Assembly (NCBI GenBank): GCA_964410625.1
Contig: CAYPHY010000021.1
Coordinates: 1 to 64,000, forward strand
From: CAYPHY01 sp964410625
Lineage (GTDB): Bacteria > Chloroflexota > Anaerolineae > Promineifilales > Promineifilaceae
Length of the DNA: 64,000 bases
Direction: 5' to 3'
Positions 41,350-49,816 of the stretch are shown piece by piece. The stretch's first letter is position 1. The number at the start of each line of letters is the position of its first letter. The position numbers and the translations under genes were made by a program. The notes beneath the pieces are model-generated. The model worked only from the letters and a program-made list of their open reading frames with translations. It was not told the origin of the DNA and did not search any database.

Positions 41350-41532
41350 GGTAGTAGGAGAGTGGGAGACTAAGAGATTAAGAGACTGGAGATTGATTAC
41401 CGGTAACCGATTACTGCTTACTGCCCACTGTCAACTGTTTACTGCCAACCATCTACTATTCAACAGAGGTTTTTATATGCGGTAACACGTCACGATAAAT
41501 GAAAAATCCGCGTTATCCGCATAACCATTTTC
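41350..41532. repeat. Three adjacent repeat blocks between livM and livG
   Basis: 41350-41395: GAGAGTGG, GAGACTAA, GAGATTAA, GAGACTGG (8 bp). 41411-41445: TTACTGC, TTACTGC, CCACTGT, CAACTGT, TTACTGC (7 bp). 41496-41532: AATCCGCGT, TATCCGCAT (9 bp). Three different families share one 216-base gap within an operon. Confidence 0.75.
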
Positions 41533-41542
41533 TGAGGAGACA

Positions 41543-42361
41543 ATGCCAGCCATTCTTGAAGCCCAAAATGTGACGAAACGCTTTGGCGGCTTGATCGCTG
41601 TAAATAATCTGAGCGTCACCATTGAGCGCGGCGCAATCGCCAGTATTATTGGCCCTAATGGAGCCGGGAAGACCACTTTCTTCAATTGCATCACCGGCTT
41701 TTACCAGATTGACGAGGGCAGCATCACCTTTGACGGCCAATCCCTCAAGGGGAAGTCGCCGGATGCCATTGTTTACCTGGGACTGGCGCGAACCTACCAG
41801 AACATTCGCCTCTTTTCCTATATGACGGCGATTGAGAATATCCTCGCTGGGATGGAGCCTCAGCTAAATTCTACCTGGTTGGGCGCTTTGTTCCGCACCC
41901 GCCATACAGCGCAAGAAGAGGAAGAGTCGCTGGCCGAGGCGAACCGGCTGCTCAACTTTGTGGGCTTGCGCGGCCGAGGTGACAGCCTGGCCCGCAACTT
42001 GCCCTATGGTGACCAACGACGTTTGGAGATCGCCCGCGCCCTGGCCAGCAAACCGAAGCTACTCTTGCTCGATGAGCCAACGGCCGGGATGAACCCGCGC
42101 GAAACGGTGGAGACAACCAATTTCATTCGCCATCTGCGGGATGAACTGGGTATCACCATCTTGATGATCGAACATGACATGCGTGTGGTCATGGGGATTT
42201 CAGAAAACATCACCGTGCTCGACTATGGTGAGAAGATTGCCGAGGGGCCACCAAGTGAAATTCAACGAAACCCGCGTGTGATTGAAGCGTATTTGGGGCG
42301 CGGCGCAGCGGCCGCTGTGGAAGCCCACGAGCATCAGGCGGCGGAAGCGGCCAGGGTATAA
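41543..42361 (+). CDS. livG: Branched-chain amino-acid ABC ATPase LivG
   Basis: 272 residues from ATG 41543 with TGAGGAGA upstream. Walker A GPNGAGKTTF, LivG-type signature LPYGDQRRLEIARAL, Walker B LLLLDEPTAGMNP and switch His in IEHDMRVVMG. The LPYG-x-QRR signature and the C-terminal VIEAYLGRG separate LivG from LivF. The Ala/His/Glu-rich tail is slightly long. livF starts two bases after the stop. Confidence 0.95.
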   Translation: MPAILEAQNVTKRFGGLIAVNNLSVTIERGAIASIIGPNGAGKTTFFNCITGFYQIDEGSITFDGQSLKGKSPDAIVYLGLARTYQNIRLFSYMTAIENILAGMEPQLNSTWLGALFRTRHTAQEEEESLAEANRLLNFVGLRGRGDSLARNLPYGDQRRLEIARALASKPKLLLLDEPTAGMNPRETVETTNFIRHLRDELGITILMIEHDMRVVMGISENITVLDYGEKIAEGPPSEIQRNPRVIEAYLGRGAAAAVEAHEHQAAEAARV

Positions 42362-42363
42362 CG

Positions 42364-43077
42364 ATGACACTGCTAGAAGTAGAAAACGTACATGCCTATT
42401 ATGGCAATATCCATGCGCTGAAAGGCGTTAATATGACCGTGGAAAAGGGGGAGATCGTCACCCTGATCGGCGCAAACGGCGCAGGTAAGACAACCACGCT
42501 GCGTACGATCAGCGGTCTGATGAAACCGACAACGGGCAAAGTGGCGTTGGAAGGGGATGATCTCAGCCGGTACAAAGCCCATGAATTGGCGACAAAGGGC
42601 GTGGCGATGGTCCCCGAAGGGCGCGGTATTTTTTCCAAAATGACCGTGCTGGAAAACCTGGAGATGGGGGCCTACCAGCGGAAAGATAGGGATGGAATTG
42701 CTCAAGATTTGGAACGAGTCTATTCCATTTTCCCGCGCCTGCACGAACGTCGCACGCAGATTTCCGGCACGATGTCGGGTGGCGAACAGCAGATGCTGGC
42801 GATGGGGCGGGCGTTGATGTCACGGCCGCGCCTGTTGTTGATGGATGAGCCTTCGATGGGCCTGGCTCCCGTACTGGTCGAGGCGATTTTTGACACGATT
42901 AAGATGATTAATGAAGAAGGCACAACGGTCTTGCTTGTTGAGCAAAACGCACAAATGGCCTTGCAGATCGCCAATCGCGGTTACGTGATTCAGACCGGCG
43001 AAATCGTTCTCAGCAACACGGCCGCCGAACTGCAAGACGACCCGATGGTACAAAAAGTCTATCTGGGCATCGAATAA
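42364..43077 (+). CDS. livF: Branched-chain amino-acid ABC ATPase LivF
   Basis: 237 residues. Walker A GANGAGKTTT, signature MSGGEQQMLAMGRAL, Walker B LLLMDEPSMGLAP, and the LivF ending VQKVYLGIE. HAYYGNIHALKGVN near the start is typical. It dimerises with LivG to drive the transporter and closes the liv operon; a long repeat hairpin follows the stop within four bases. Confidence 0.95.
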   Translation: MTLLEVENVHAYYGNIHALKGVNMTVEKGEIVTLIGANGAGKTTTLRTISGLMKPTTGKVALEGDDLSRYKAHELATKGVAMVPEGRGIFSKMTVLENLEMGAYQRKDRDGIAQDLERVYSIFPRLHERRTQISGTMSGGEQQMLAMGRALMSRPRLLLMDEPSMGLAPVLVEAIFDTIKMINEEGTTVLLVEQNAQMALQIANRGYVIQTGEIVLSNTAAELQDDPMVQKVYLGIE

Positions 43078-43080
43078 AAT

Positions 43081-43148
43081 AAAGGGATGAGGGCTGAAGG
43101 CTGAAGGATGAGGGGTTTTCAGCCTTCATCCCTCATCCTTCATCCTTC
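43081..43148. repeat. Inverted 7-bp array after livF
   Basis: GATGAGG, GCTGAAG, GCTGAAG, GATGAGG on the left; CAGCCTT, CATCCCT, CATCCTT, CATCCTT on the right. Same family as 20977 and 36562. The next ATG is four bases past its end with no SD in between. Confidence 0.9.
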
Positions 43149-43151
43149 TCC

Positions 43152-44153
43152 ATGTTGCGTTATTTTTCAGCTGAAGATGTTCGTCGCGCCTTGCCGATGG
43201 CTGAGGCGATTGAGGGTATGAAGGCGGCCTATGCGGCTTTGTCGCAGGGGCGGGCGGTGATGCCGTTGCGCGGCCGTGTGGCTGCGGCCGAAGAGGGCGT
43301 GACGCTGATGATGCCCGCCTTTCTTCCCGCGGCGGGTGAATCAGCCGAGGATGGCTCGCTGGGGATAAAGATCGTCTCTGTTTTCCCCCACAACGGCCGT
43401 CGCGGATTGCCGCTGATCCATGCCCTGGTGTTGGCCTTTGACCCGGCCACCGGGCAACCGCTGGCGATCATGGAGGGGGGGACGCTGACCGCGATCCGTA
43501 CCGGCGCGGGAGCGGGGGCGGCCACAGACATTCTGGCGCGACCGGACGCTGAAGTGGTGGCGATCCTCGGTAGTGGCGTGCAGTCGCGAACGCAGTTGGA
43601 GGCGGTTTGCACGGTGCGGTCGGTGCGTGAGGTGCGCGTCTACAGTCCGACACGCGACCATGCCGTCGCCTTTGCCACAATAATGGCCGGGCAGGGGCCG
43701 ATTCCCGAAAATATTGAAGTGGTAGAGAGTCCGGCAGCGGCCGTGCGTGAGGCCGACATCATTTGTGCGGCCACAACTTCGCACACGCCGGTGTTTGACG
43801 GCCGGGACCTCAAGCGCGGCGCACACGTCAATGGCGTTGGCTCCTTTATGCCAACGATGGTGGAGATTGATTGGGAGACAATCCGCCGCGCGTTGGTTGT
43901 GGTGGACTCGCGGGAAGCGGTGTTGGAGGAGGCGGGGGAGTTGATTGCGCCACTCAAGGATGGGCGCATGTCGGCCGACCATATTTATGCTGAACTGGGG
44001 GAGATCATCGCCGGACAGAAGGCAGGGCGGACGAGCACGGAGCAGATCACCTTCTTCAAGTCGGTGGGGGTGGCGGTGCAGGATGCGGCCGCGGCGCAGA
44101 TTGTGCTGCAAAACGGTCTAAGCCAGAACATAGGTATGTTGTTGGAAGAATAA
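43152..44153 (+). CDS. Ornithine cyclodeaminase/mu-crystallin-family dehydrogenase
   Basis: 333 residues. The family layout is clear: YFSAEDVRRALPMAEAIEGM at the start, TLTAIRTGAGAGAATDILA (substrate and NAD-ring binding), then a Rossmann motif VAILGSGVQSRTQLEAV and RVYSPTRDHAVAFA, and VNGVGSFMPTMVEI, with ADHIYAELGEIIAGQKAGR (split). Members are ornithine cyclodeaminase, alanine dehydrogenase, ketimine reductase and tauropine-type enzymes; the sequence alone does not choose. It lies just after the amino-acid transporter, which suggests amino-acid turnover. It has no SD: the ATG follows a pyrimidine-rich repeat arm. Confidence 0.82.
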   Translation: MLRYFSAEDVRRALPMAEAIEGMKAAYAALSQGRAVMPLRGRVAAAEEGVTLMMPAFLPAAGESAEDGSLGIKIVSVFPHNGRRGLPLIHALVLAFDPATGQPLAIMEGGTLTAIRTGAGAGAATDILARPDAEVVAILGSGVQSRTQLEAVCTVRSVREVRVYSPTRDHAVAFATIMAGQGPIPENIEVVESPAAAVREADIICAATTSHTPVFDGRDLKRGAHVNGVGSFMPTMVEIDWETIRRALVVVDSREAVLEEAGELIAPLKDGRMSADHIYAELGEIIAGQKAGRTSTEQITFFKSVGVAVQDAAAAQIVLQNGLSQNIGMLLEE

Positions 44154-44203
44154 AACGTGGCTGAATATGGTTGGATATTAAATAACAGGAGGAACTATCC
44201 ATA

Positions 44204-45331
44204 ATGAAAAAGCCCTTAACCCTTATTGTCCTATTGCTGTTTGTGTTGGCGGCGTGTTCGGCTCCGGCGACAGAGTCTGTCACTGAGTTGCTGCCGGGTA
44301 GTTATGAACCAGCCCCAACGGAAGCGGCCGTCATAGCAGAAGAACCCGCCACCGATGAAGCGGCCAACGAAGAAGAACCCGAACCCACATGCGATCCGAC
44401 CGAGTTGCCTGAGCCAGAGGAAGGCCAGGTGATGATCCGCTTTCTCAATCTCAGCGATGAAGAAGTTGTTGGCTCATGGCATGATACGGGACAGTCTCCA
44501 ACGGTGCTTAGCGAATATTTCCAGTTGGAGGACCGGCACACATTCGACCAGGCAACGTTTACGGGTCACGAGTGGGTGCTGAAGAGTGAGGAAGGCCATA
44601 TGTTGCTCGATTATGTCGCTTCGGCCGAGGCAAAACAGTGTGTGGTCATCTATCCCCACTTTGAGTATGGAGGCGCGGACGAGACGGAAGAGTGGGCTGA
44701 ACTGAGCGACCATTATGAAACCTGTGGCAGCGGGCAGCAGCAATCGCCAATCAATCTGACCAATGCCACCGCGACCGATTTGGAGAACATCGGGTTTGAG
44801 TATGGGGAAACGGCCGTCAATATCATTAACAACGGACATACCATTCAGGTCAATGCCGTTCCAGGTAGCCACATAGTTGTCGGCGATGAAACGTACCAGT
44901 TACTTCAATTCCATTTCCACGCCCCCAGCGAGCATGTCGTGGACGGCAAGGGGTATCCGCTAGAGATGCATCTGGTCCATCGCGGAGCAAACAATGCTTT
45001 AGCGGTGGTCGGTATATTCATTGCCGAGGGAGCGGAAAACACCGCTTTTACCCCTGTTTGGGAGGCGTTGCCCGAAGAGGAGATTGGGATCATTGCCACG
45101 GGCGCGACAATTGATCTCACCAGCTTGCTCCCGGCGGAGCAGACGGTCTATCACTACACTGGTTCATTGACCACGCCTCCCTGCTCCGAAGAGGTGACCT
45201 GGTTGGTGATGAAAACGCCGGTTGAGATGTCGGCCGAGCAAATCGCAGCCTTTACCGAGATTGTTGACGGTAATAACCGGCTGCCGCAACCATTAAATGC
45301 GCGTAGCTTGCAGTTAGATAGCACGCCATAA
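44204..45331 (+). CDS. Lipoprotein: VHL-like beta domain fused to alpha-carbonic anhydrase
   Basis: 375 residues from ATG 44204 with AGGAGG. Lipobox LAAC gives lipid on about Cys18. An acidic stalk leads to a 75-residue domain at about 75-148 that matches VHL beta-domain-like patterns: MIRFLNLSDEEVVGSWHDTG, HTFDQATFTGHEWVLKSEEG. From about 163 an alpha-carbonic anhydrase follows with all key residues: zinc ligands His237, His239 (LQFHFHAPSEH) and His256 (EMHLVH), the proton-shuttle His212 in NNGHTIQV, and GSLTTPPCSEEV. It should hydrate CO2 outside the membrane. The VHL-like call is a pattern judgement; the carbonic anhydrase call is firm. Confidence 0.88.
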   Translation: MKKPLTLIVLLLFVLAACSAPATESVTELLPGSYEPAPTEAAVIAEEPATDEAANEEEPEPTCDPTELPEPEEGQVMIRFLNLSDEEVVGSWHDTGQSPTVLSEYFQLEDRHTFDQATFTGHEWVLKSEEGHMLLDYVASAEAKQCVVIYPHFEYGGADETEEWAELSDHYETCGSGQQQSPINLTNATATDLENIGFEYGETAVNIINNGHTIQVNAVPGSHIVVGDETYQLLQFHFHAPSEHVVDGKGYPLEMHLVHRGANNALAVVGIFIAEGAENTAFTPVWEALPEEEIGIIATGATIDLTSLLPAEQTVYHYTGSLTTPPCSEEVTWLVMKTPVEMSAEQIAAFTEIVDGNNRLPQPLNARSLQLDSTP

Positions 45332-45354
45332 TGGAGACTTAGACTTTAAGCATT

Positions 45355-45420
45355 TGACACGAATTTCACGAATGCCACGAATACAATATGTTCGTGCTAT
45401 TCGTGAAATTCGTGTCAAAA
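45355..45420. repeat. Inverted 9-bp array
   Basis: CACGAATTT, CACGAATGC, CACGAATAC on the left; TTCGTGCTA, TTCGTGAAA, TTCGTGTCA on the right. It forms the 5' part of the longest reading frame of the next gene and argues for the later start at 45454. Confidence 0.85.
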
Positions 45421-45453
45421 ACTATTTCAGTGTATGTCACGGTGGTGAAAAGA

Positions 45454-46629
45454 ATGACAGATTTACCGACGGTAGATTTACCGCCGATGGCCGCAGTCGT
45501 CGTCATCGGCGGCGGCGTGATGGGGGCGAGTACGGCCTACCATCTGGCGTTGCGCGGCTGTACCGATGTGGTCTTGCTGGAACGGCAAGACTTTTTTGGG
45601 CTGGGGGCGACGGGCAAGTGTGCTGGGGGGATTCGCTATCAGTTCAGCACCGAGGTCAATATCCGCCTCTCGCAAATCAGCCTGCCGATGCTCGACCGCT
45701 TTGAGGAGGAGACGGGACAGGCGATTGATCTACGGCGTTGTGGCTATCTCATCCTGCTGACCAACGAGGCCGACGTCGCGCAGTTCCAACGCAATGTGGC
45801 CTTGCAACACCGGCTTGGGGTGCAGACAGAGTGGCTGGAGGGGGACGAGGTGCGGCGGCGCGTGCCATTGCTGGCGGCCGATGATGTATTGGCAGCCACC
45901 TTCCACGGCCGCGATGGGCTGGCCGATCCCAATGGAGTGGTGGCTGGTTATATCAGCGCGGGGCGGCGGTTGGGTGTGAAGGCGTATAGTGGTGTAGAGG
46001 TGATTGGCATTGAGACAGAAGCGGGACGGGTGACGGCCGTGCAGACGAATCAGGGGCGGATCGCTTGCGGCCATGTGGTCAATGCTGCCGGGCCGTGGTC
46101 GGCCGTGGTCAGCGAGATGGCCGCTGTGCCGCTGCCGGTGACGCCGATTCGCCGCCAGATGCTAACGACAACCCCCTTGCCAGAAATTCCGCCAGACTTT
46201 CCTTTTGTGATTGACTTCGCCCAAAGCCTCTACTTTCACCGCGAGGGGGAAGGGTTGCTGACCGGTATGTCCAACCCCCATCAACAACCCGGCTTTGACG
46301 AGCGTGTGGATGAGGAGTGGGAATTGGTGCATCTGGAAGCGGCCGTTGAACGCTTGCCCCTGTTGGCGAAGGCGGGGTTACAATCCCATTGGGCGGGCCT
46401 TTACGAAGTTACCCCCGACGCCCATCCAATCATCAGCCCTGTGCCACAATTAGAGAACTATACCGTTGTCACCGGCTTCTCCGGGCATGGCTTTATGCAT
46501 GGGCCGGTGGCGGGCTTGTTGACGGCCGAGATTGTGCTGGACGGCCGCGCCCACACCCTCGACATTTCCGACTTGCGTTATGAACGCTTCACAGAAAAGC
46601 AGCTGGTGGGCGAATACAACGTCATTTAG
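45454..46629 (+). CDS. FAD-dependent DAO-family oxidoreductase (sarcosine oxidase beta-like)
   Basis: 391 residues from ATG 45454 with GGTGG upstream; the frame open to 45388 is repeat-derived. N-terminal FAD site VVVIGGGVMGASTAYHLALRG (split), then ERQDFFGLGATGKCAGGIRYQ (split), where flavin attaches non-covalently or covalently in relatives. VNAAGPWSAVVSEMA and the late WAGLYEVTPDAHPIIS, FSGHGFMHGPVAGLL are characteristic of the sarcosine/dimethylglycine/hydroxyproline oxidase group. It probably oxidises a secondary or N-methylated amino acid; the exact substrate is not clear. An extended -10 immediately past its stop serves the next locus. Confidence 0.88.
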   Translation: MTDLPTVDLPPMAAVVVIGGGVMGASTAYHLALRGCTDVVLLERQDFFGLGATGKCAGGIRYQFSTEVNIRLSQISLPMLDRFEEETGQAIDLRRCGYLILLTNEADVAQFQRNVALQHRLGVQTEWLEGDEVRRRVPLLAADDVLAATFHGRDGLADPNGVVAGYISAGRRLGVKAYSGVEVIGIETEAGRVTAVQTNQGRIACGHVVNAAGPWSAVVSEMAAVPLPVTPIRRQMLTTTPLPEIPPDFPFVIDFAQSLYFHREGEGLLTGMSNPHQQPGFDERVDEEWELVHLEAAVERLPLLAKAGLQSHWAGLYEVTPDAHPIISPVPQLENYTVVTGFSGHGFMHGPVAGLLTAEIVLDGRAHTLDISDLRYERFTEKQLVGEYNVI

Positions 46630-46638
46630 TGTTATAAT
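46630..46638 (+). promoter_or_regulatory. Extended -10 promoter element of the PIN locus
   Basis: TGTTATAAT is a perfect extended -10 (TGnTATAAT), two bases after the stop of the oxidoreductase. No good -35 is visible, as is usual for this promoter type. It is 117 bases before the antitoxin ATG. Confidence 0.5.
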
Positions 46639-46754
46639 AAGACGTGTTCGGTAATGAACTTTGATGATGTCGTAACCGAAGATAAACGGCTTCTCACTGA
46701 TGGGATAAAGTAGGGAAATACGTAGCAGTTCTTGGTTTATGGCAGGGATATAAA

Positions 46755-47018
46755 ATGACACTCGTTGCAAAGAAAAAACAAAAGTGGACAGTTCAACAAG
46801 TATTGGATTTGGTCAGGGAACTGCCCCCCTCTGAGCAATATCATCTATTGAGAGAGTTGAACAAGCTTGTTCAAGTGCATTTGGTATTTCCTGACCGTTC
46901 GGCCGAGGCAGTAGAGCAAGGACAACGTATGGCTCAGCAAATCCGAGATGAACTGAAAACTGCCGCTGTTGGTTCTTTAGAGGAAACAATGAGTTCTTTA
47001 AGAGGCCGAGCGTGGTAG
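46755..47018 (+). CDS. Probable antitoxin of a PIN-domain toxin locus
   Basis: 87 residues. It is basic at the start (AKKKQKWTVQQVLDLVRELP), then PPSEQYHLLRELNKL, and acidic later. The ELPPSEQxxLLxEL segment is common in small antitoxins of VapB-like type in Chloroflexi and cyanobacteria. It overlaps the PIN gene start by 7 bases, as expected for antitoxin-toxin order. Assignment rests on size and neighbour rather than a recognised DNA-binding fold. Confidence 0.6.
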   Translation: MTLVAKKKQKWTVQQVLDLVRELPPSEQYHLLRELNKLVQVHLVFPDRSAEAVEQGQRMAQQIRDELKTAAVGSLEETMSSLRGRAW

Positions 47019-47477
47019 CAATTGATACAGATGTCATGCTTCTTGCTTTTGCCTACCATCAAGATAAAAGGCAAAAGATTAACGACCAGTTTTTGAACGT
47101 AGTACAGTCAATTGAACCAGCTAGTACGATCTACAATTTGATGGAGCTCTTGGGACAACCAACTGTCTTTCAATCTTGCACCAAAACAATTGGACGCTTG
47201 GCAGTCCTGGCTTATTGAGGCGTACCAGTTGACGATCATTTGGCCTTTAAATCCTGATGACCCAGAGGATGATTTTTCTTTCAAGAATGAAATATTCACT
47301 GCTCCCTTTGCAAGAATGCGATCTTACCGAATGCCATTTATGGATTCTTTAATTTTGAATCTCGCTGAGCGCACCCCTAACGTCGATCAATTTGTTACCT
47401 GGAATGCCAGACATTTTCAGAATAAATCAACGTTAGAGGTGCTTACCCCTGAAGCGTTCCTTATACAATTCGCCTAG
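47012..47477 (+). pseudogene. PIN-domain (VapC-like) toxin disrupted by a 4-bp tandem duplication
   Basis: GTG at 47012 opens VAIDTDVMLLAFAYHQDKRQ (split after VMLLAFAYH), a PIN start with the first catalytic Asp pair. The frame ends at 47218, but a second frame from about 47160 continues with SFNLAPKQLDAWQSWLIEAY, DSLILNLAERTPNVDQFVTW and NARHF, the conserved C-terminal PIN acidic and W-NxxHF region. CAACCAAC at 47156-47163 is a tandem duplication; removing one CAAC restores one frame of about 153 codons with TIYNLMELLGQLSFNLAP across the joint. The toxin is therefore probably inactive unless the shift is a sequencing error. The antitoxin remains intact. Confidence 0.8.
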
Positions 47478-47488
47478 TTGCTAGAAAC

Positions 47489-48250
47489 TCATAGTTTGAG
47501 CCGAACACAGCGAAAACCGACCGTGGTGTGATGGCGATCGGCCGCTCTCAAGCTGGTGTTCGGATCAATGCCATTGCGGTTGGTGACGCGCAAGCTAAGC
47601 GGGCTGTCGCTGCTCCAGGCACCACCTCGTAAGAGTCGTTTCTCCTTAACGGCCGTCTCCGTTGTCCCTGTTTCCGCACCAGATAAGCACCACTCCCAGA
47701 CATTGCCGCACATATCCATCACGCCATAGGGGCTGGCTCCGGCGGGAAAGTGGTCAACGGCCGTTGTCTCATCCACATTACGCTGCCAGTTGCATAGATG
47801 GTCGTTAGGCTCTTCATTACCCCAGGGGTAAACGCGGCCGTCGTCTCCCTGGGCGGCCCGTTGCCACTGCTGCTCGGTGGGGAGGGTGATGGTTTGCCCC
47901 AACTCCGCGCTTAGCCAGCGGCAGTAGGCCAACGCCTCATACCAGGAGACGCCGACGACGGGATGGTGCGGCTGGGTGCGATCATGGTTGTGCCAATGGT
48001 GTGGTTTTGTCCAACCCTGTTGGTTGCGCAGGAGGCGGCCGTGTTCGGTCCACCACTCATCTTGAGCATAACCCCCGGCGTGAATAAACGCGGCAAACTG
48101 CCGGTTGGTCACCGGATAGGTCATAATGGCAAATGGCTCGATGTGGAAGGTGGTGGGGGCAGGCAGGTAGCCACCAGCGAGTAACGTTACCTGCCCACCC
48201 GGAATTTCCGTCCACAGAAGTTCTGTTACCTCGGTAGGATGGTTAATCAT
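47489..48250 (-). CDS. Formylglycine-generating-enzyme (SUMF1)-like protein
   Basis: 253 residues. The FGE-sulfatase fold is clear: IEPFAIMTYPVTNRQFAAFI near the start, HPVVGVSWYEALAYCRWLS, LPTEQQWQRAAQGDDGRVYP (split) WGNEEPN, SPYGVMDMCGNVWEW and LLRGGAWSSD, ending VGFRC. True FGEs need a specific Cys pair for copper; C-terminal cysteines here do not clearly match, so it is more likely one of the many SUMF1-like binding or modifying proteins. It is the last gene of the PadR operon, 18 bases after the hydrolase. Confidence 0.82.
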   Translation of the reverse strand: MINHPTEVTELLWTEIPGGQVTLLAGGYLPAPTTFHIEPFAIMTYPVTNRQFAAFIHAGGYAQDEWWTEHGRLLRNQQGWTKPHHWHNHDRTQPHHPVVGVSWYEALAYCRWLSAELGQTITLPTEQQWQRAAQGDDGRVYPWGNEEPNDHLCNWQRNVDETTAVDHFPAGASPYGVMDMCGNVWEWCLSGAETGTTETAVKEKRLLRGGAWSSDSPLSLRVTNRNGIDPNTSLRAADRHHTTVGFRCVRLKL

Positions 48251-48268
48251 TATATAAACTCACTGTTG

Positions 48269-49132
48269 TCAAGCATAAACTGGCGCAGTCGCTGCCAGAA
48301 AGGTTAAGATGTGCGGGGCGGTATGGAGCAACGCATGTCCACCGCCGGGGATGATGGATACAGTTAGGCGGGGTAGCAACGGCCGCAACCGTCCGGCTAT
48401 CTTTTCCAGATCGCGTAACGCATCTTCATCCCCTCCAAGCAACAGCGTTGGCATGGTCAAGCGGCTCAACGCCTCGTCGGAGAACAGGGGGAGAACGCCC
48501 ATACGAGAGCGAAAATTCTCCATGATCAAGGCGGTTATCTCTTCTACGCCTGCGGGAACATCCTGGCTGGCATAAAGGAGCCGTACCATTGGCCGGACGC
48601 CCCCACGGCCGAGCATGGATACCCCAACAGCACGCAGGATAAACGAGAGCCGGTCGGGAACGATCCCGCCGGGGCTGATCAATCCCAGTCTATCCACGTT
48701 ATCTGGATGAGCGACCGCGTATTTGAGCGCAGCCCATGCCCCTTGCGAAATGCCAATGAGCGTTGGCTTATCTAATTCCAAATAGTCGAGTATTTCTGCC
48801 AACCACTCCGCAAAGGCAGGCCCATCCCAGGGCGGGCGATTGGGTGCGCTTTTGCCTGCCTCGCCAATCAGATCAACTGCATAGACATGATGGTCACGGC
48901 CGTATGCGTCCACATCACCAGCCCACATAGCGGAATTTCCGCCGGCGCCATGTAGTAGGAGGAGCGGCCGTCCTTGTTCATTGCCACTGCGGATGACAAA
49001 GGTATCACCGTGCCGCGTAGGAACCATGATGGTGGTATAAGGGACAGGCCAATGGGCCAATACGTCCTCATACACGGCCATTACTGCCTGTTTGCCCGCT
49101 ACAGATTTGTAGATATTGGTTGTTGTAGTCAT
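48269..49132 (-). CDS. Alpha/beta hydrolase
   Basis: 287 residues from ATG 49132 with GGAGG. Oxyanion loop LLLHGAGGNSAMW, nucleophile elbow IGISQGAWAAL (Ser), acidic LLLGGDEDAL, and final His in IPGGGHALLHTAP complete the triad. A cap region lies between about 165 and 215. It is similar to general esterase or hydrolase families and its substrate is unknown. It follows the padR-like gene by 45 bases and is probably controlled by it. Confidence 0.82.
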   Translation of the reverse strand: MTTTTNIYKSVAGKQAVMAVYEDVLAHWPVPYTTIMVPTRHGDTFVIRSGNEQGRPLLLLHGAGGNSAMWAGDVDAYGRDHHVYAVDLIGEAGKSAPNRPPWDGPAFAEWLAEILDYLELDKPTLIGISQGAWAALKYAVAHPDNVDRLGLISPGGIVPDRLSFILRAVGVSMLGRGGVRPMVRLLYASQDVPAGVEEITALIMENFRSRMGVLPLFSDEALSRLTMPTLLLGGDEDALRDLEKIAGRLRPLLPRLTVSIIPGGGHALLHTAPHILTFLAATAPVYA

Positions 49133-49177
49133 CGTACTGCCTCCTAATTTAGAAGCATGGTTGAATATGGATTTGCC

Positions 49178-49705
49178 TTACAGTTGTTGGCGAAGGGTGC
49201 GAATCCAATCGAGTTCGCTTTCATAAAAGGTGATCCAGCGTTCCATAATCATGTCGGCAAAAAAGCGTTGGCGGGAGGTTTGCCCGGTGTTTTGCTGGTC
49301 ACGTTGCTGTTGTTCACGCAGCATCAGCGAATATACCCGCACTTCTTCTTCATATGCGTTGAGTAAAGCCGCTAACTCGCCTTTTTGTAGCTGATCGGCC
49401 CATGTCAACTGGACCAGCATGGCGTTTCTAAGTTGCGGCAGTTCTGGTGTGGACAGCAACCACTGTTTCAGCTCGGCCAACCCGCTTTCGGTGATGGTAT
49501 AGACTTTGCGCGGGGGGAGGCGCTCCTGGTATTCCACTTCCTTCGTTACCAGCCCTTCTTCATGGAGATCAACAAGCGTCCGGTAAATCTGGTTGTTGTT
49601 TCCTGACCAATGGAGCGTCATGGACTCGGCAAAGAGCTTCTTTAGATCGTACCCCGTCAGTGATGAACGGCTTAGAAAGCCTAGAATGGCATGTTTTATT
49701 GACAT
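49178..49705 (-). CDS. PadR-family transcriptional regulator
   Basis: 175 residues. N-terminal winged helix typical of PadR: KHAILGFLSRSSLTGYDLKK, IYRTLVDLHEEGLV, RKVYTITESGLAELKQWL (split), followed by a two- to three-helix dimerisation domain of subfamily-1 length. It should repress its own promoter, where a perfect ATGT-N8-ACAT palindrome overlaps the -10 region, and release in response to an unknown ligand. First gene of an operon with the hydrolase and the SUMF1-like protein. Confidence 0.9.
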   Translation of the reverse strand: MSIKHAILGFLSRSSLTGYDLKKLFAESMTLHWSGNNNQIYRTLVDLHEEGLVTKEVEYQERLPPRKVYTITESGLAELKQWLLSTPELPQLRNAMLVQLTWADQLQKGELAALLNAYEEEVRVYSLMLREQQQRDQQNTGQTSRQRFFADMIMERWITFYESELDWIRTLRQQL

Positions 49706-49749
49706 AACTTAGTACAGGTTAGCATAATTGTTACCTATTCTTGAATGGA

Positions 49750-49771
49750 TATATGTTATCAGTAACATATA
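49750..49771. promoter_or_regulatory. PadR-type operator palindrome
   Basis: TATATGTTA, TCAG, TAACATATA is a perfect 9-bp inverted repeat. It contains ATGT-N8-ACAT (49753-49768), the recognised PadR operator pattern, and overlaps the -10 of the padR-like gene. Confidence 0.75.
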
Positions 49772-49797
49772 ATAATATAATCATATTCAATTGTCAA
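49769..49797 (-). promoter_or_regulatory. Promoter of the padR-like operon
   Basis: On the minus strand TTGACA (49792-49797), 17-base spacer, TATTAT (49769-49774). The -10 is overlapped by the palindromic operator. Confidence 0.7.
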
Positions 49798-49816
49798 TAT
49801 CCCTTGCACCTAACTT

